Shown: positions 19,701 through 27,719 of the stretch, piece after piece
How positions within the stretch are numbered: position 1 is the stretch's first letter
How the letters are laid out: every line of letters begins with the position of its first letter
Origin: G963665925 sp050596425
GTDB taxonomy: Bacteria; Bacillota; Clostridia; Peptostreptococcales; Acidaminobacteraceae
Direction: 5' to 3'
Assembly: GCF_050596425.1 (NCBI RefSeq)
Contig: NZ_CP192292.1
Span: 744,001 to 808,000 of the forward strand
Length of the DNA stretch: 64,000 nucleotides
Notes under the pieces: generated by a model
What the model was told of the DNA's origin: nothing
Seen by the model: only the letters and a program-made list of their open reading frames with translations
The model's database searches: none
Made by a program: the position numbers and the translations under genes

Positions 19701-19859
19701 GACCTTAAAAGTACGGTAGATAGGGATAAAGCAAAAAACTATTTTGAATTATTGGAAGGAACGACTATTCCAGAGTTCAGGTTGAGCATAAAAATTGAAA
19801 AGCTATTGAAAGAGTTTATCTTAAGTGGTGGCTTTGATATTAATGACAATATAAATTGA
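16719..19859 (+). CDS. hsdR: Type I restriction enzyme motor-nuclease subunit
   Basis: The 1046-residue product has an N-terminal PD-(D/E)XK nuclease (GDLMLLINGM... HIELKKSG, near 145-170). A superfamily 2 translocase follows with Walker A HTTGSGKTMT near 295, DEAH box VDEAHRS near 406, and FTGTPI. The C-terminal helical domain contacts the methylase. The length is normal for HsdR. AAAGGAG precedes the ATG at 16719. It cleaves unmodified DNA after translocation, a well-known property of the family. Confidence 0.93.
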   Translation: MIFKTEAEFESALIKALKNKGWEDHVLKYPTEEDLLKNWADILFENNRGIDRLNDAPLTDTEMQQILEQVLELRSPLKLNGFINGKTVSITRDNPEDPLHLGKEVSLKIYDRREIAAGQSRYQIAQQPTFKSKSKVLNDRRGDLMLLINGMPVIHIELKKSGISVSQAYHQIEKYSDEGVFSGIFSLVQVFVAMQPDETVYFANPGPDGMFNKDFYFHWADFNNEPIDNWKDITTYLLSIPMAHQLIGFYTVADDSDGVLKVMRSYQYYAANAISDRVSKINWSDKQLLGGYIWHTTGSGKTMTSFKSAQLIANSKDSDKVIFLMDRIELGTQSLHEYRSFAEDNEEVQATEDTHALISKLKSDNPADTLIVTSIQKMSNIKDEEGGLNAADIKAMNSKRIVFIVDEAHRSTFGDMLITVKQTFPDAVFFGFTGTPIQKENQKKKNTTSTVFGDELHRYSIADGIRDENVLGFDPYKVLTYRDIDLRKAVALMIANASTEEEAIKDPKKAKKYYHYMDSVKVKMAGYREKSGKYIKGIEDYLPREQYDCDKHRKMVVQDIIDNWFRLSHASKFHAIFATSSIPEAIEYYRLIKGLKHDLKITALFDPNIDNNGGVKFKEDGLVEIMEDYNERYEQNFTFATHAKFKKDISARLAHKKPYERIEREPEKQLDILIVVDQMLTGFDSKWINTLYMDKVLKYENIIQAFSRTNRLFGPDKPFGTIRYYRYPSTMERNISSAVALYSGNKPLGLFVEHLDYNLEKMNQNFEDISRLFKQAGITDFTHLPDDVNECGRFAKLFSSLNDYLEAARIQGFTWKQNKYLFENPKKVVELAFDEKTYLILVLRYKELFTEGGGGSGGDIPFDIDGHLVAIDTGRIDTDYMNSRFEKYLKVLRQDDINQEQLQETLDELHKSFATLTQEEQKYANIFIHDVQSGNVEIEGGKSFRDYITEYQFRAKNEQVRQLVSTIGVNISKLENLMNVGVNEANINEYGRFDDLKSTVDRDKAKNYFELLEGTTIPEFRLSIKIEKLLKEFILSGGFDINDNIN

Positions 19860-19896
19860 ATAGCTTCAGAAATTACAGTAATGAACAGATAGAACG

Positions 19897-19925
19897 AAAA
19901 GAGTCAGAAAATGGCTCTTTTTTTT
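19897..19925 (+). terminator. Terminator after hsdR
   Basis: A short stem AAGAGTCA with TGGCTCTT (one G-U pair) is followed by a run of T. Confidence 0.6.
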
Positions 19926-19930
19926 ACTTA

Positions 19931-20446
19931 TGGCTTACACTGATGAAGGGTGATAAGGTTGTCTATTGATTTCAAGAACTCTCCAATCTGTTCTTGTTCT
20001 TCTATTTCCGGAATCTTGATTGTAGTGTTCTTAACTAAATCAGAATTTAGATTTACTTGACTACCTGGTTGCCCAAATTGTTGCCATTTAGGACGAAACA
20101 TTTCAAACCACTGGAACATAAATTCTTGATCAAATTTTGGATTCAAGAAGATTAAAAATCCATCATGAACACCTGTCTCAACATAGTTAACTACAGGCTT
20201 TCCAACTGTTGCAGCTATACTTAAAAGCAGATGTGGTTCATACAATACTCTTGTCTTCTCTTGACCTGCTTTTGATATTCTTTGCTCTAAAAATCTAATC
20301 CTACCATCTTGTTCAGTTACATCAGATATTCTCAACCATCCGACCTGAGATTTATCATCAAACCACATGGGATCTTTTATAGGTCTAGGACTTGCACCAC
20401 GTACAATATCCGATAATTCTCCTAACTTACGCTGTTCCCAAGGAAA
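19931..20446 (-). pseudogene. Silent hsdS cassette 1
   Basis: This encodes one target recognition domain from WEQRKLGELS to SIDNLITLHQ, bounded by the two repeats found in hsdS. It has no start codon or ribosome site of its own; the reading frame upstream of 20446 is only the antisense of cassette 2. It is a donor for exchange with hsdS, lying in inverted orientation to it. Confidence 0.85.
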
Positions 20447-20498
20447 ATTGTAATTCGTAGATATATAGATCTGACAAAAGTGATTTGAAATCTTAAAC

Positions 20499-21032
20499 GA
20501 TTGGGAACAGCGTGAGTTTGAAGAGGATATTTTATCAATACAAACAGGCACAAATATGTTGGGATCAACTAGTAAAAAGGGAACTCCTTTACTTAAAATG
20601 GGTAATATTCAAAGGGGCTATTTTAACTTAGAAAAGCTAGAACGATTGAACGAAGCTGATAATGTTGAAACTGAAAATATAGTTAATTATGGAGATTTTT
20701 TATTCAACACTAGGAACACACTAGCGCTAGTTGGAAAAGGTGCTACATGGACTGGAATCAGTGGTCTATATGCATTTAATAGTAACTTAGCTAGATTTGT
20801 TTTCAAAGATATTGATACGGTTTTCTTCAACTATTTATACAATACTAAAGATATGATTAGACAAGTTAATCAAAGAGCAATGGGAAGTACTAGTGTTGCT
20901 GCAGTTTATCCAAGGTCTTTGAGTACGATTAAATATAAGATTCCTTCTGAAAGTGAGCAGAAAAAAATCGGAGAGTTTTTGATGAAAATCGACAACCTTA
21001 TCACCCTTCATCAGCGTAAGCCAAATGTATAG
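20499..21032 (+). pseudogene. Silent hsdS cassette 2
   Basis: This is a half specificity subunit from DWEQREFEEDI to LITLHQRKPNV and a stop, in the same orientation as hsdS. It has an internal ATG at 20556 but no ribosome site. Cassettes 1 and 2 point away from each other, with only about 50 bases between their boundary repeats. Confidence 0.85.
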
Positions 21033-21047
21033 ATTGGAGGAAATAAA

Positions 21048-21980
21048 ATGCTAGATTCTGTGAAGAAAACAGACTTGTTTCATGAGTATTATTCATTATG
21101 GATTAGAGTTTACAAAGAAGGTGCTGTAAGAAAGGTTACCATGAATAAATATAACTTAACTGAACGATGGTTAAAAAAATTGATTCCTAATATGAAGATG
21201 TGTGACTTAAATCGAATTAATTACCAAAAACTACTTAACGATTATGCAAAGTCTCATGAGAGACAAACTACAATGGATTTTCATCACCAACTGAAAGGAG
21301 CTATAATTGATGCAGTCGATGAGGGTATAATAGATAGAGATCCCACACGCAAAGCCGTTATTAAAGGAAAACTACCTAAAGATAAAAAACCTAAGTATTT
21401 GAGCTATTTTGAACTTCAAACTTTATTGAAAAATCTATGCTTAGAAACACAGGTTAATTGGGATTGGCTAATTCTTTTGATTGCTAAAACTGGACTTCGT
21501 TTTTCTGAAGCGCTTGCATTAACACCGAATGATTTTGATTTTTCACATCAAATACTTTTTGTTAATAAAACATGGGATTATAAGGGAAACAGTGGATTTT
21601 TACCTACTAAAAATAAATCTTCAGTTAGAAAAATTCAAATTGATTGGCAAACTATCACACAATTTTCAGAATTGATCAAAGTCCTGCCAAAAGATAAGCC
21701 CATATTTATAAATGAAAAAAAAGTATACAACTCAACCGTTAATTCTATTTTAGATAGACATTGTAAAAAATCTAAAATACCATCAATATCTATTCATGGG
21801 CTAAGACATACACACGCCTCGATTTTATTATTCTCAGGTGTTTCAATCGCAAGCGTAGCACGTAGACTAGGACATTCTAATATAACAACAACTCAAAAGA
21901 CGTATCTTCATATAATACAAGAATTAGAAAGCAAAGATGTAGATTTAGTAATGCGATCTCTATCTGGATTAGTAAATTAA
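21048..21980 (+). CDS. Tyrosine recombinase linked to the hsdS cassettes
   Basis: This 310-residue integrase-family protein has an N-terminal core-binding domain (about 10-100). Its catalytic domain shows Arg in TGLRFSEAL, HxxR in IHGLRHTHASIL, RLGHSNI, and Tyr in TTQKTYLHI. A good TTGGAGG site precedes it. It sits between silent cassettes 2 and 3. In similar loci (pneumococcal CreX/PsrA, Lactobacillus and Bacteroides hsdS loci) the neighbouring recombinase inverts specificity cassettes. That role here is inference supported by the repeats. Confidence 0.88.
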   Translation: MLDSVKKTDLFHEYYSLWIRVYKEGAVRKVTMNKYNLTERWLKKLIPNMKMCDLNRINYQKLLNDYAKSHERQTTMDFHHQLKGAIIDAVDEGIIDRDPTRKAVIKGKLPKDKKPKYLSYFELQTLLKNLCLETQVNWDWLILLIAKTGLRFSEALALTPNDFDFSHQILFVNKTWDYKGNSGFLPTKNKSSVRKIQIDWQTITQFSELIKVLPKDKPIFINEKKVYNSTVNSILDRHCKKSKIPSISIHGLRHTHASILLFSGVSIASVARRLGHSNITTTQKTYLHIIQELESKDVDLVMRSLSGLVN

Positions 21981-22470
21981 AAATTAGTATTGAGCTTACG
22001 CTGATGAAGGGTGATAAGGTTATCAATTTTCTTAAAGAACTCACCGATTATCTCTTGTTCCTCAGATGATGGGACAGATAATTCAGCATTTCTGATATTA
22101 TCTGAGTTTAGCGAATCAAAAGTTGATCCACTTGAAAGTTTCTTCCAATATCCGTCATCATTCATCTTTACAAGATTCTGAAAGATAAATTCATTGCCCT
22201 TAATTGCAGCAACGCCACGTCCCAAAACCACATTATATGCGGTTTTCCCCATTTCACCTGCAGGTGCACGCACGCTCATAATTAAGTCACCCGCATCTGC
22301 TTTTTTTGTTACTTGAGTAGTCCATATTCTAGGAAAAACCCATCCATCTTTTAAATCTGCATTACCTTGAACAAGAATATAGTCACTAGGTGTATCTGAG
22401 TACGTATTCCCATCAGGCGATTGTCCCATAATAATATCCACTTCCTCGCTCAACTTACACTGTTCCCAAT
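21977..22470 (-). pseudogene. Silent hsdS cassette 3
   Basis: This target recognition domain runs from WEQCKLSEEV to KKIDNLITLHQRKL on the minus strand, ending 4 bases inside the recombinase gene on the other strand. There is no start codon with a ribosome site. Its recognition domain differs from the other four visible ones. Confidence 0.85.
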
Positions 22471-22824
22471 CGTTTTAGTTTAAAGTTTTAACAGATAGTG
22501 CTCTGATGAGATATTTACTTTATACCTAAAAATGAGAAAAATCAAATTTCATAACACCAGAACAAGATCTTGGATTATGCTTTTAAAAAACAGGTCAAAT
22601 GAATAATAATCTATTTTCTTTGATCATATAGTAGTAAGCAAATGGTTGTTTCTGGTAAAATATAAATGACTTAGTTTAGTAAAATAATGACATGAAAAGG
22701 AGCACGAAGAATAAATTGATTTCAGAGAGGATTTAGTACCTCGACTAGGATTTTTAGGGAGTGACAGTATTTAAATTTGGATAACAATTAAAATGAGAAC
22801 TATATTCATTAGAGAGGTGAAAAA
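22471..22824. other. Intergenic region with a possible leader remnant
   Basis: There is no intact gene. AAAAGGAG at 22695-22702 followed by TTGATTTCAGAGA at 22716 resembles the start region of the gene at 39376, but a stop follows after six codons. An AGAGAGGTG ribosome site for the WYL gene is at the end. Confidence 0.4.
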
Positions 22825-23805
22825 ATGCCAGCAAGCTCAAAACTAAAACCACTATATATTATGAAGATATTGCTTGAGAAAAGTGATGAAAACCATCCAT
22901 TAACAGTCAATGATATCATTAATGAGTTGGCTCTCTATGATATTCCAGCTGAGCGTAAATCCGTTTATACGGATATTAGTCTTCTGGAGTCATTTGGACT
23001 AGATGTTATATGCGAAAAAGGTAGGTCAAATAAGTACTTTATAGGTGAGCGTGAATTTGAATTGCCAGAGTTAAAGTTGTTGGTTGACGTAGTACAGTCA
23101 TCAAAGTTTATTACACATAAAAAGAGTAAGGAACTCATTAAGAAAATTGAAAAGTTAACCAGTGTGTATGAAGCAAAAGACTTACATCGTCAGGTGATTG
23201 TTAGTGATCGTGTTAAAACTATGAATGAGAGCATCTATTATAATGTCGATGCAATCCACCAAGCCATTCAGTTATGTAGGAAAGTGAAATTTAAGTATTT
23301 TGATTACACTGTGGACAAGCAACTGAAATTTAGGCGAAATGGAGAGTTCTACTGTGTAGATCCTTATGCATTAACCTATGCTGATGAGAATTATTATCTA
23401 ATTGCTTATCATGAAAAATATAATGATATCAGTCACTTTCGGGTAGATCGTATGACTGAAATTGAAGTTTCAGAAGAGGATCAGCCTGAATTGAAAGAGT
23501 TTAAAGATTTCAATGTGGCAAAATACTCTAAGAAGGTTTTTCAGATGTTCAGTGGTGAAATGCATTGTGTAGAATTGAAATTAGATAATTCTTTAATCAA
23601 TGCTGTAATTGATAAGTTTGGAAAAGAAGTAAACATCTTTGATAAATCTGAGGATTCGTTCAGAATCTCGATAGAAGTGGCTGCTACAGGTACTTTTTTT
23701 GGATGGCTCATTATGTTTGGTGATAAAGTGAAAATTATTTCACCACAGACAATGTGTCATGAGTTTAAACAATACTTATTAAATGTGACAAGTCTATATG
23801 AATAA
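22825..23805 (+). CDS. WYL-domain transcriptional regulator
   Basis: The 326-residue product has an N-terminal winged HTH (about 1-75, with RKSVYTDISLLESFG as recognition region). A WYL domain follows near 140-225 (VDPYALTYADENYYLIAYH and FRVDRMTEIEV), then a C-terminal WCX extension. WYL regulators often control phage-defence loci and sense nucleic-acid ligands. Before two IS insertions its next neighbour would have been the pPIWI-RE operon at 27720. Control of that operon or of the restriction locus is inferred. Confidence 0.85.
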   Translation: MPASSKLKPLYIMKILLEKSDENHPLTVNDIINELALYDIPAERKSVYTDISLLESFGLDVICEKGRSNKYFIGEREFELPELKLLVDVVQSSKFITHKKSKELIKKIEKLTSVYEAKDLHRQVIVSDRVKTMNESIYYNVDAIHQAIQLCRKVKFKYFDYTVDKQLKFRRNGEFYCVDPYALTYADENYYLIAYHEKYNDISHFRVDRMTEIEVSEEDQPELKEFKDFNVAKYSKKVFQMFSGEMHCVELKLDNSLINAVIDKFGKEVNIFDKSEDSFRISIEVAATGTFFGWLIMFGDKVKIISPQTMCHEFKQYLLNVTSLYE

Positions 23806-23811
23806 CAGTGA

Positions 23812-23837
23812 AAGCATTCTAAAATGAGTGCTTTTTC
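23812..23837 (+). terminator. Terminator after the WYL gene
   Basis: A stem around AGCATTC and GAGTGCT with a short A-rich loop is followed by TTTTT. Confidence 0.6.
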
Positions 23838-23855
23838 TGTTGCTATTTTAGCTTG

Positions 23856-25573
23856 AATGAAAAACTAACTTCCGCTTTCCCTAGACATTAGTCGTTGTAA
23901 GGGTAAAATCCGTTATTTTCATTCTGCTTGTTCTTGGTTTTCATCCTAAATGCATGTATAATACTAATAAATTAACTAAAAATATCGGTTTTTTCGCATA
24001 GGAAAACGACCACAGGAAAGACATTGCTAAAGTAAGTTCCGCCGGTCTAAAGTTTGCAGTATTAACTTCCGCGATATCTATCCGATTTTTTTAGTTCTTT
24101 TTTATTTGCCTAAGTCTTCTAATAATGTTCTTTTGATGTATGTTGGATCCACTAAATCCTCTGTTAGCTTGACTTCGTCAGCTGGAATCTCCTTAATCGA
24201 CAGTGTATCAAGCAAGGTCCGATCTAGTAGGATTTTTCCCAAACTAAAGGGCGTCATACCATTCAATCTTTTTCTTGAAACACTGTTGATATGATTCATC
24301 AGATTCGTGACTTTGCTCTGGGTTAGGAAATCAAATGATTTGCCCTTTGGCAAAACATATCTGATGAACTCATGATTCTTTTCCAAGCGTCCCTTCTGAT
24401 AGGAAGCATTTGGATCACAGTAAAACACTTTGGTTCTTTTCTCCCCATTTTTACCGATTTCAAGGGCATCCGGCATTAGAAATTCGCTACCATTATCAGT
24501 TAACAGTAGTGGGATGTTATTCTTGAATACGTCATGACCAACTGAATCGTAAAAGCTGTTAAAGACCTCTAAAACACATTCTTGCGTGCAATTATCCAAC
24601 AAAAAACCAAACATCATTGAACTTCTTCTGAAGAACAATGTCATAATCACTTTGCCACCTTTAGCGCCTTCAACGGTATCAAGTTCTACAATATCGGTAT
24701 CCGGATTTTCAGCGATGTACTCTAGGAAATCCTCATAGCTTCTTGTTGCCCTATGATTGGATTTTCTTTTGGCTACGGGCTTTTTCTTACGTTTCTTATA
24801 TTTGCACTTTCTTTTCAAATCAATGTTTCTGGTTGTGAGAATGTTCATATCAATGTAGTTATACAATGTCCTTTCAGAGCAATCCATCTCTTCTTTATGA
24901 TTGGCGTAAATATGAGATATTGGTTGACCTTTTAGAACAAGTGGTGTCACCAAATCATCTAACTTTTTCAACTCTGAAGGCGTCATATTTATGCCTTGGC
25001 GCGACGATTCTAGCTTTTCCCTATAAATAGCGTCAGCCTGCTTTGCACTGTATCTGTAACGATTTAAAGTACAATGGCGCTTGCTTTCGCAACCATTACA
25101 GACATGTGGAAACTTTTTTATCGTTGCACAGGATTTAGTCTTGAAATCCGAACAGATTCTCATGCAGTGGTGGGTTGTGCAGAGTTTGCAAAACTGATTG
25201 CACCCATTACTGCATAGATGTTTCTTCTTGCATGCATCCCAGTTTACACATCCACCTTCAAATTCGTACCCACTCAGCTTGAAAACTCTGTTTTTCTTTA
25301 TCTCTTTCGAGATCGTCGTCGGATCTTTTTCTAGCTTCTTTGCAATATCCTTAAGTGACATGTGATGCTTCAATGAGTCTTCGATGAAGATGCGATCATC
25401 TAATGTTAAGTGCTTACCTTTAGCCCTATGTTTTACTGACATATATGTTCTCCTGTTCTATACCAGGATAGATATCTTACTCAGTATAAGCTATAAACTC
25501 TTGCAAGAGTAACTTCAGGTCTGCAAAGGTAAAATCCGTTTATCTTCAAAAAACGGAACTTAGAATTTCATTT
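23856..25573 (-). mobile_element. IS30-family insertion sequence
   Basis: The imperfect inverted ends share TGAAANNCTAANTTCCGNTTT (about 23858 on the left, reading inward from about 25571 on the right). One transposase gene is encoded. About 230 bases lie between the left end and the transposase stop, with two more TTCCGC copies near 24030 and 24065. The right end is repeated at 27588-27625 because the neighbouring IS entered here. Confidence 0.75.
24102..25442 (-). CDS. IS30-family transposase
   Basis: The 446-residue product has an N-terminal HTH (LTLDDRIFIEDSLKHH, IAKKLEKDPTTISKEI) and a Cys-rich zinc-binding block at about 65-125. The DDE catalytic core follows: Asp in IVELDTVEGAKGGK, Asp in LLTDNGSEF, Glu in QKGRLEKNHEFIR. 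It appears intact. Confidence 0.92.
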   Translation of the reverse strand: MSVKHRAKGKHLTLDDRIFIEDSLKHHMSLKDIAKKLEKDPTTISKEIKKNRVFKLSGYEFEGGCVNWDACKKKHLCSNGCNQFCKLCTTHHCMRICSDFKTKSCATIKKFPHVCNGCESKRHCTLNRYRYSAKQADAIYREKLESSRQGINMTPSELKKLDDLVTPLVLKGQPISHIYANHKEEMDCSERTLYNYIDMNILTTRNIDLKRKCKYKKRKKKPVAKRKSNHRATRSYEDFLEYIAENPDTDIVELDTVEGAKGGKVIMTLFFRRSSMMFGFLLDNCTQECVLEVFNSFYDSVGHDVFKNNIPLLLTDNGSEFLMPDALEIGKNGEKRTKVFYCDPNASYQKGRLEKNHEFIRYVLPKGKSFDFLTQSKVTNLMNHINSVSRKRLNGMTPFSLGKILLDRTLLDTLSIKEIPADEVKLTEDLVDPTYIKRTLLEDLGK

Positions 25574-25629
25574 TAGGTGTTGCTATTTTATAAGGTGTCC
25601 ACACTATGGGACATAATATGTGATATAAT
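25535..25629 (+). repeat. 95-bp target duplication, left copy
   Basis: This is identical to 27588-27682. It begins inside the right end of the IS30 element and runs into the promoter region of the pPIWI-RE operon. Long, variable target duplications are a known property of IS1634-family elements. Confidence 0.85.
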
Positions 25630-27587
25630 CCCATCTTTGACAGTTGCGAAACAAAAAAAGCTTGGAATCCATTGGAAATAGTGGACTCTAAGCTTTTGTG
25701 TTGTTTTCAAAAAGTGCGTAATGTTTTTACGATTTTGTTATTTTAAAAATTTTTTTCATTTGTCTTGTATTTACAATCTGATAATCTGTACGAAAGTCAA
25801 ACGCTTCATGTAAAGCATCGGTTAAATCTGTTCTTGTGTATGTAGGTATGTACCCTTCTCCTTTTATCTCATAGAAATTCATGTTTTTTAAGCCACTAAT
25901 AATCTCATCGCAAGTAAATTTTTCTTCAAGTTTCTTTTCCAGTAATCTATAAATAATTAATGAAATAAAACAAGTGGTAAAATGTGCTTCTATCCTGTCA
26001 TCACGACTTAAATAAACAGGTCTTGCTTTGAATTCGCTTTTCATAATTCTAAAACATTCTTCAATTTCCCAACGCCTATGATTTACCTTGATTATTTCAG
26101 AAACATCATCTTCAAGATTAGTACATACACCATAAAAACCATCATAAGCTTCTTCCTTAGAGATAAGGTCTAAATCAATGTTATAGATTTCTTTCTTTGC
26201 AACCTCACCATCACGAGTAATATTTATCTTTTCAATAAATCTTTTGTAATCGTTTTGGTTGTGCTTTTTAATTTTTGTGGGATTGGTATCTATAGTCTTT
26301 TGAGCACGTTCTATTTGAGAGTTTCTGATTTTACGTTGATAATCTCTGTATTTAAGAGAATATGTAACAACTAACCTTTGTTCTAAACCGTTTTCCTTAA
26401 TCCAACGTTCCTTGTAGAAAATTTTATCTTTATCCTTTTCATGATCAAGTGCAGAAATATCATAAATTTTCATATCATTAGAAAGCTGCCATCCCTCAGA
26501 ATCAAGAGCCCATTCTTTTAAATGTTTTTTTAATTTTTTTATAGACTGAGTTGTAATAAAAGCTCTTTCATCTTTATCATTAAACTTTCGGTTATCTAAA
26601 GAAGCTAAACCGGCATCAGTACATACAACAAACTTAGAAAGCTCGAAATCAGATAGAATTTTTTTCTCTAAGGGCTTTAAAGTTAGTTGCTCATTTGTGT
26701 TGCCTCTGTTAATGCTAAAGGCAAGAGGAATACCATCTCCATCCATGAATAAACCCATTTGAACGATAGGATTTGGTCTATGCTCTTTTGATGGACCATA
26801 TTGCTTAATACCATCTTCTTGCTCAATTTCAAAGAAATAATTCGTGCAATCATAATAAAGCACACCAGTATTTCTTTTAGAAACCTTCAAACTATTATTA
26901 TATAAAGCAGCTTGAATAAAATCTGTTTCCTTAGCAATAACTTCCAGTGCTCTATAAATTTGATGCAAATCAAAATTAGGCTGTTCAATAAATTTAGAAG
27001 AAAGCTTAAATGTTTTAAGCTTTGAAGCAGGAAAGATAACTCTACTATAAATCAATCTGGAAAGAATAGAATTAAGATCAAAATCAAATTTATACTTTTT
27101 AGATATTCTATTACAAATTTTATGTAGTCCAAGCTCATGATATATTTTCTGAAGAAAAAGATAGCCACCATTAAAAGAACGTTGTTCATCTTTATCAATT
27201 ATCTTTGCGGGAGAATATTTAACAAGCACTTCACGTTTTTCTTCCTTTTCTTTTTTATTAAGCTCTTTGATATATTCTTTTGCCCATTTATATGGATCTG
27301 CACCATTAAGTTTTTCTCTGAGTTCAGCTTCGGTACCTAGTTTCTCCACGATTTTGGATGAATTTGATTGAGTCTTGCTATTATAAATAGATTTTATTAC
27401 ATAAAGTGAAGCTGCATTTTTAGATTTACTTACCTTAAGCCTCATTTAGAACATCGCCTCCTTATACTATTTATATTATAACACAGTGCGATAAAGTGCG
27501 ATAGTACAAAATGTAGAATTTGACAAAAAAATAAAGCCATTACAAGGCTTATAGCTATTTTTTTCTTGTTCAACTGTCAAACTCCCG
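25630..27587 (-). mobile_element. IS1634-family insertion sequence
   Basis: This 1958-bp element has TTTGACAGTTG near both ends in inverted orientation and one transposase. It is flanked by the 95-bp direct repeats at 25535 and 27588. Confidence 0.85.
25727..27445 (-). CDS. IS1634-family (IS4-like) transposase
   Basis: The 572-residue DDE transposase has catalytic Asp in LYYDCTNYFFEIE, Asp in FVVCTDAGLASLDN, and the Glu region in NHRRWEIEECFRIMKSEF. The gene is full length and appears functional. Confidence 0.92.
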   Translation of the reverse strand: MRLKVSKSKNAASLYVIKSIYNSKTQSNSSKIVEKLGTEAELREKLNGADPYKWAKEYIKELNKKEKEEKREVLVKYSPAKIIDKDEQRSFNGGYLFLQKIYHELGLHKICNRISKKYKFDFDLNSILSRLIYSRVIFPASKLKTFKLSSKFIEQPNFDLHQIYRALEVIAKETDFIQAALYNNSLKVSKRNTGVLYYDCTNYFFEIEQEDGIKQYGPSKEHRPNPIVQMGLFMDGDGIPLAFSINRGNTNEQLTLKPLEKKILSDFELSKFVVCTDAGLASLDNRKFNDKDERAFITTQSIKKLKKHLKEWALDSEGWQLSNDMKIYDISALDHEKDKDKIFYKERWIKENGLEQRLVVTYSLKYRDYQRKIRNSQIERAQKTIDTNPTKIKKHNQNDYKRFIEKINITRDGEVAKKEIYNIDLDLISKEEAYDGFYGVCTNLEDDVSEIIKVNHRRWEIEECFRIMKSEFKARPVYLSRDDRIEAHFTTCFISLIIYRLLEKKLEEKFTCDEIISGLKNMNFYEIKGEGYIPTYTRTDLTDALHEAFDFRTDYQIVNTRQMKKIFKITKS

Positions 27588-27682
27588 TCCGTTTATCTTC
27601 AAAAAACGGAACTTAGAATTTCATTTTAGGTGTTGCTATTTTATAAGGTGTCCACACTATGGGACATAATATGTGATATAAT
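27588..27682 (+). repeat. 95-bp target duplication, right copy
   Basis: This is the partner of 25535-25629. It keeps the sequence immediately upstream of the pPIWI-RE operon complete on the operon side of the insertion. Confidence 0.85.
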
Positions 27683-27688
27683 TATAAT
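27664..27688 (+). promoter_or_regulatory. Putative promoter and operator of the pPIWI-RE operon
   Basis: The palindrome ACATAATATGT (27664-27674) directly precedes TATAAT at 27677-27682 and a second TATAAT at 27683-27688. No good -35 box is seen at the right distance, which would suit an activator-dependent promoter (inference). A GAAGGGGG ribosome site and the ATG at 27720 follow. Confidence 0.4.
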
Positions 27689-27719
27689 GGAATAATTTAA
27701 CACAGAAGGGGGTTTTGAA

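Larger units (their letters stand above)
16035..22017. repeat. hsdS downstream-boundary repeat (R2), five copies
   Basis: CACCCTTCATCAGCGTAAGC, nearly invariant and extended by TTAT on the 5' side, occurs at 16035-16060 (+), 16626-16651 (+), 19933-19956 (-), 20998-21021 (+) and 21994-22017 (-). It encodes LITLHQRK at the end of each recognition domain. Inverted pairs would give inversion, and direct pairs deletion or exchange. Confidence 0.88.
15524..22470. repeat. hsdS upstream-boundary repeat (R1), five copies
   Basis: The core TTGGGAACARYGTRAGYT occurs at 15524-15546 (+), 16154-16176 (+), 20424-20443 (-), 20501-20520 (+) and 22451-22470 (-). Each copy encodes the WEQ motif at the start of a target recognition domain. 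Confidence 0.85.

Noticed and set aside
23838..25590. 13-bp direct repeat TGTTGCTATTTTA as IS30 target duplication
   Set aside because: IS30-family elements usually make 2-3 bp duplications, and the copies do not abut the inverted ends at equal positions.
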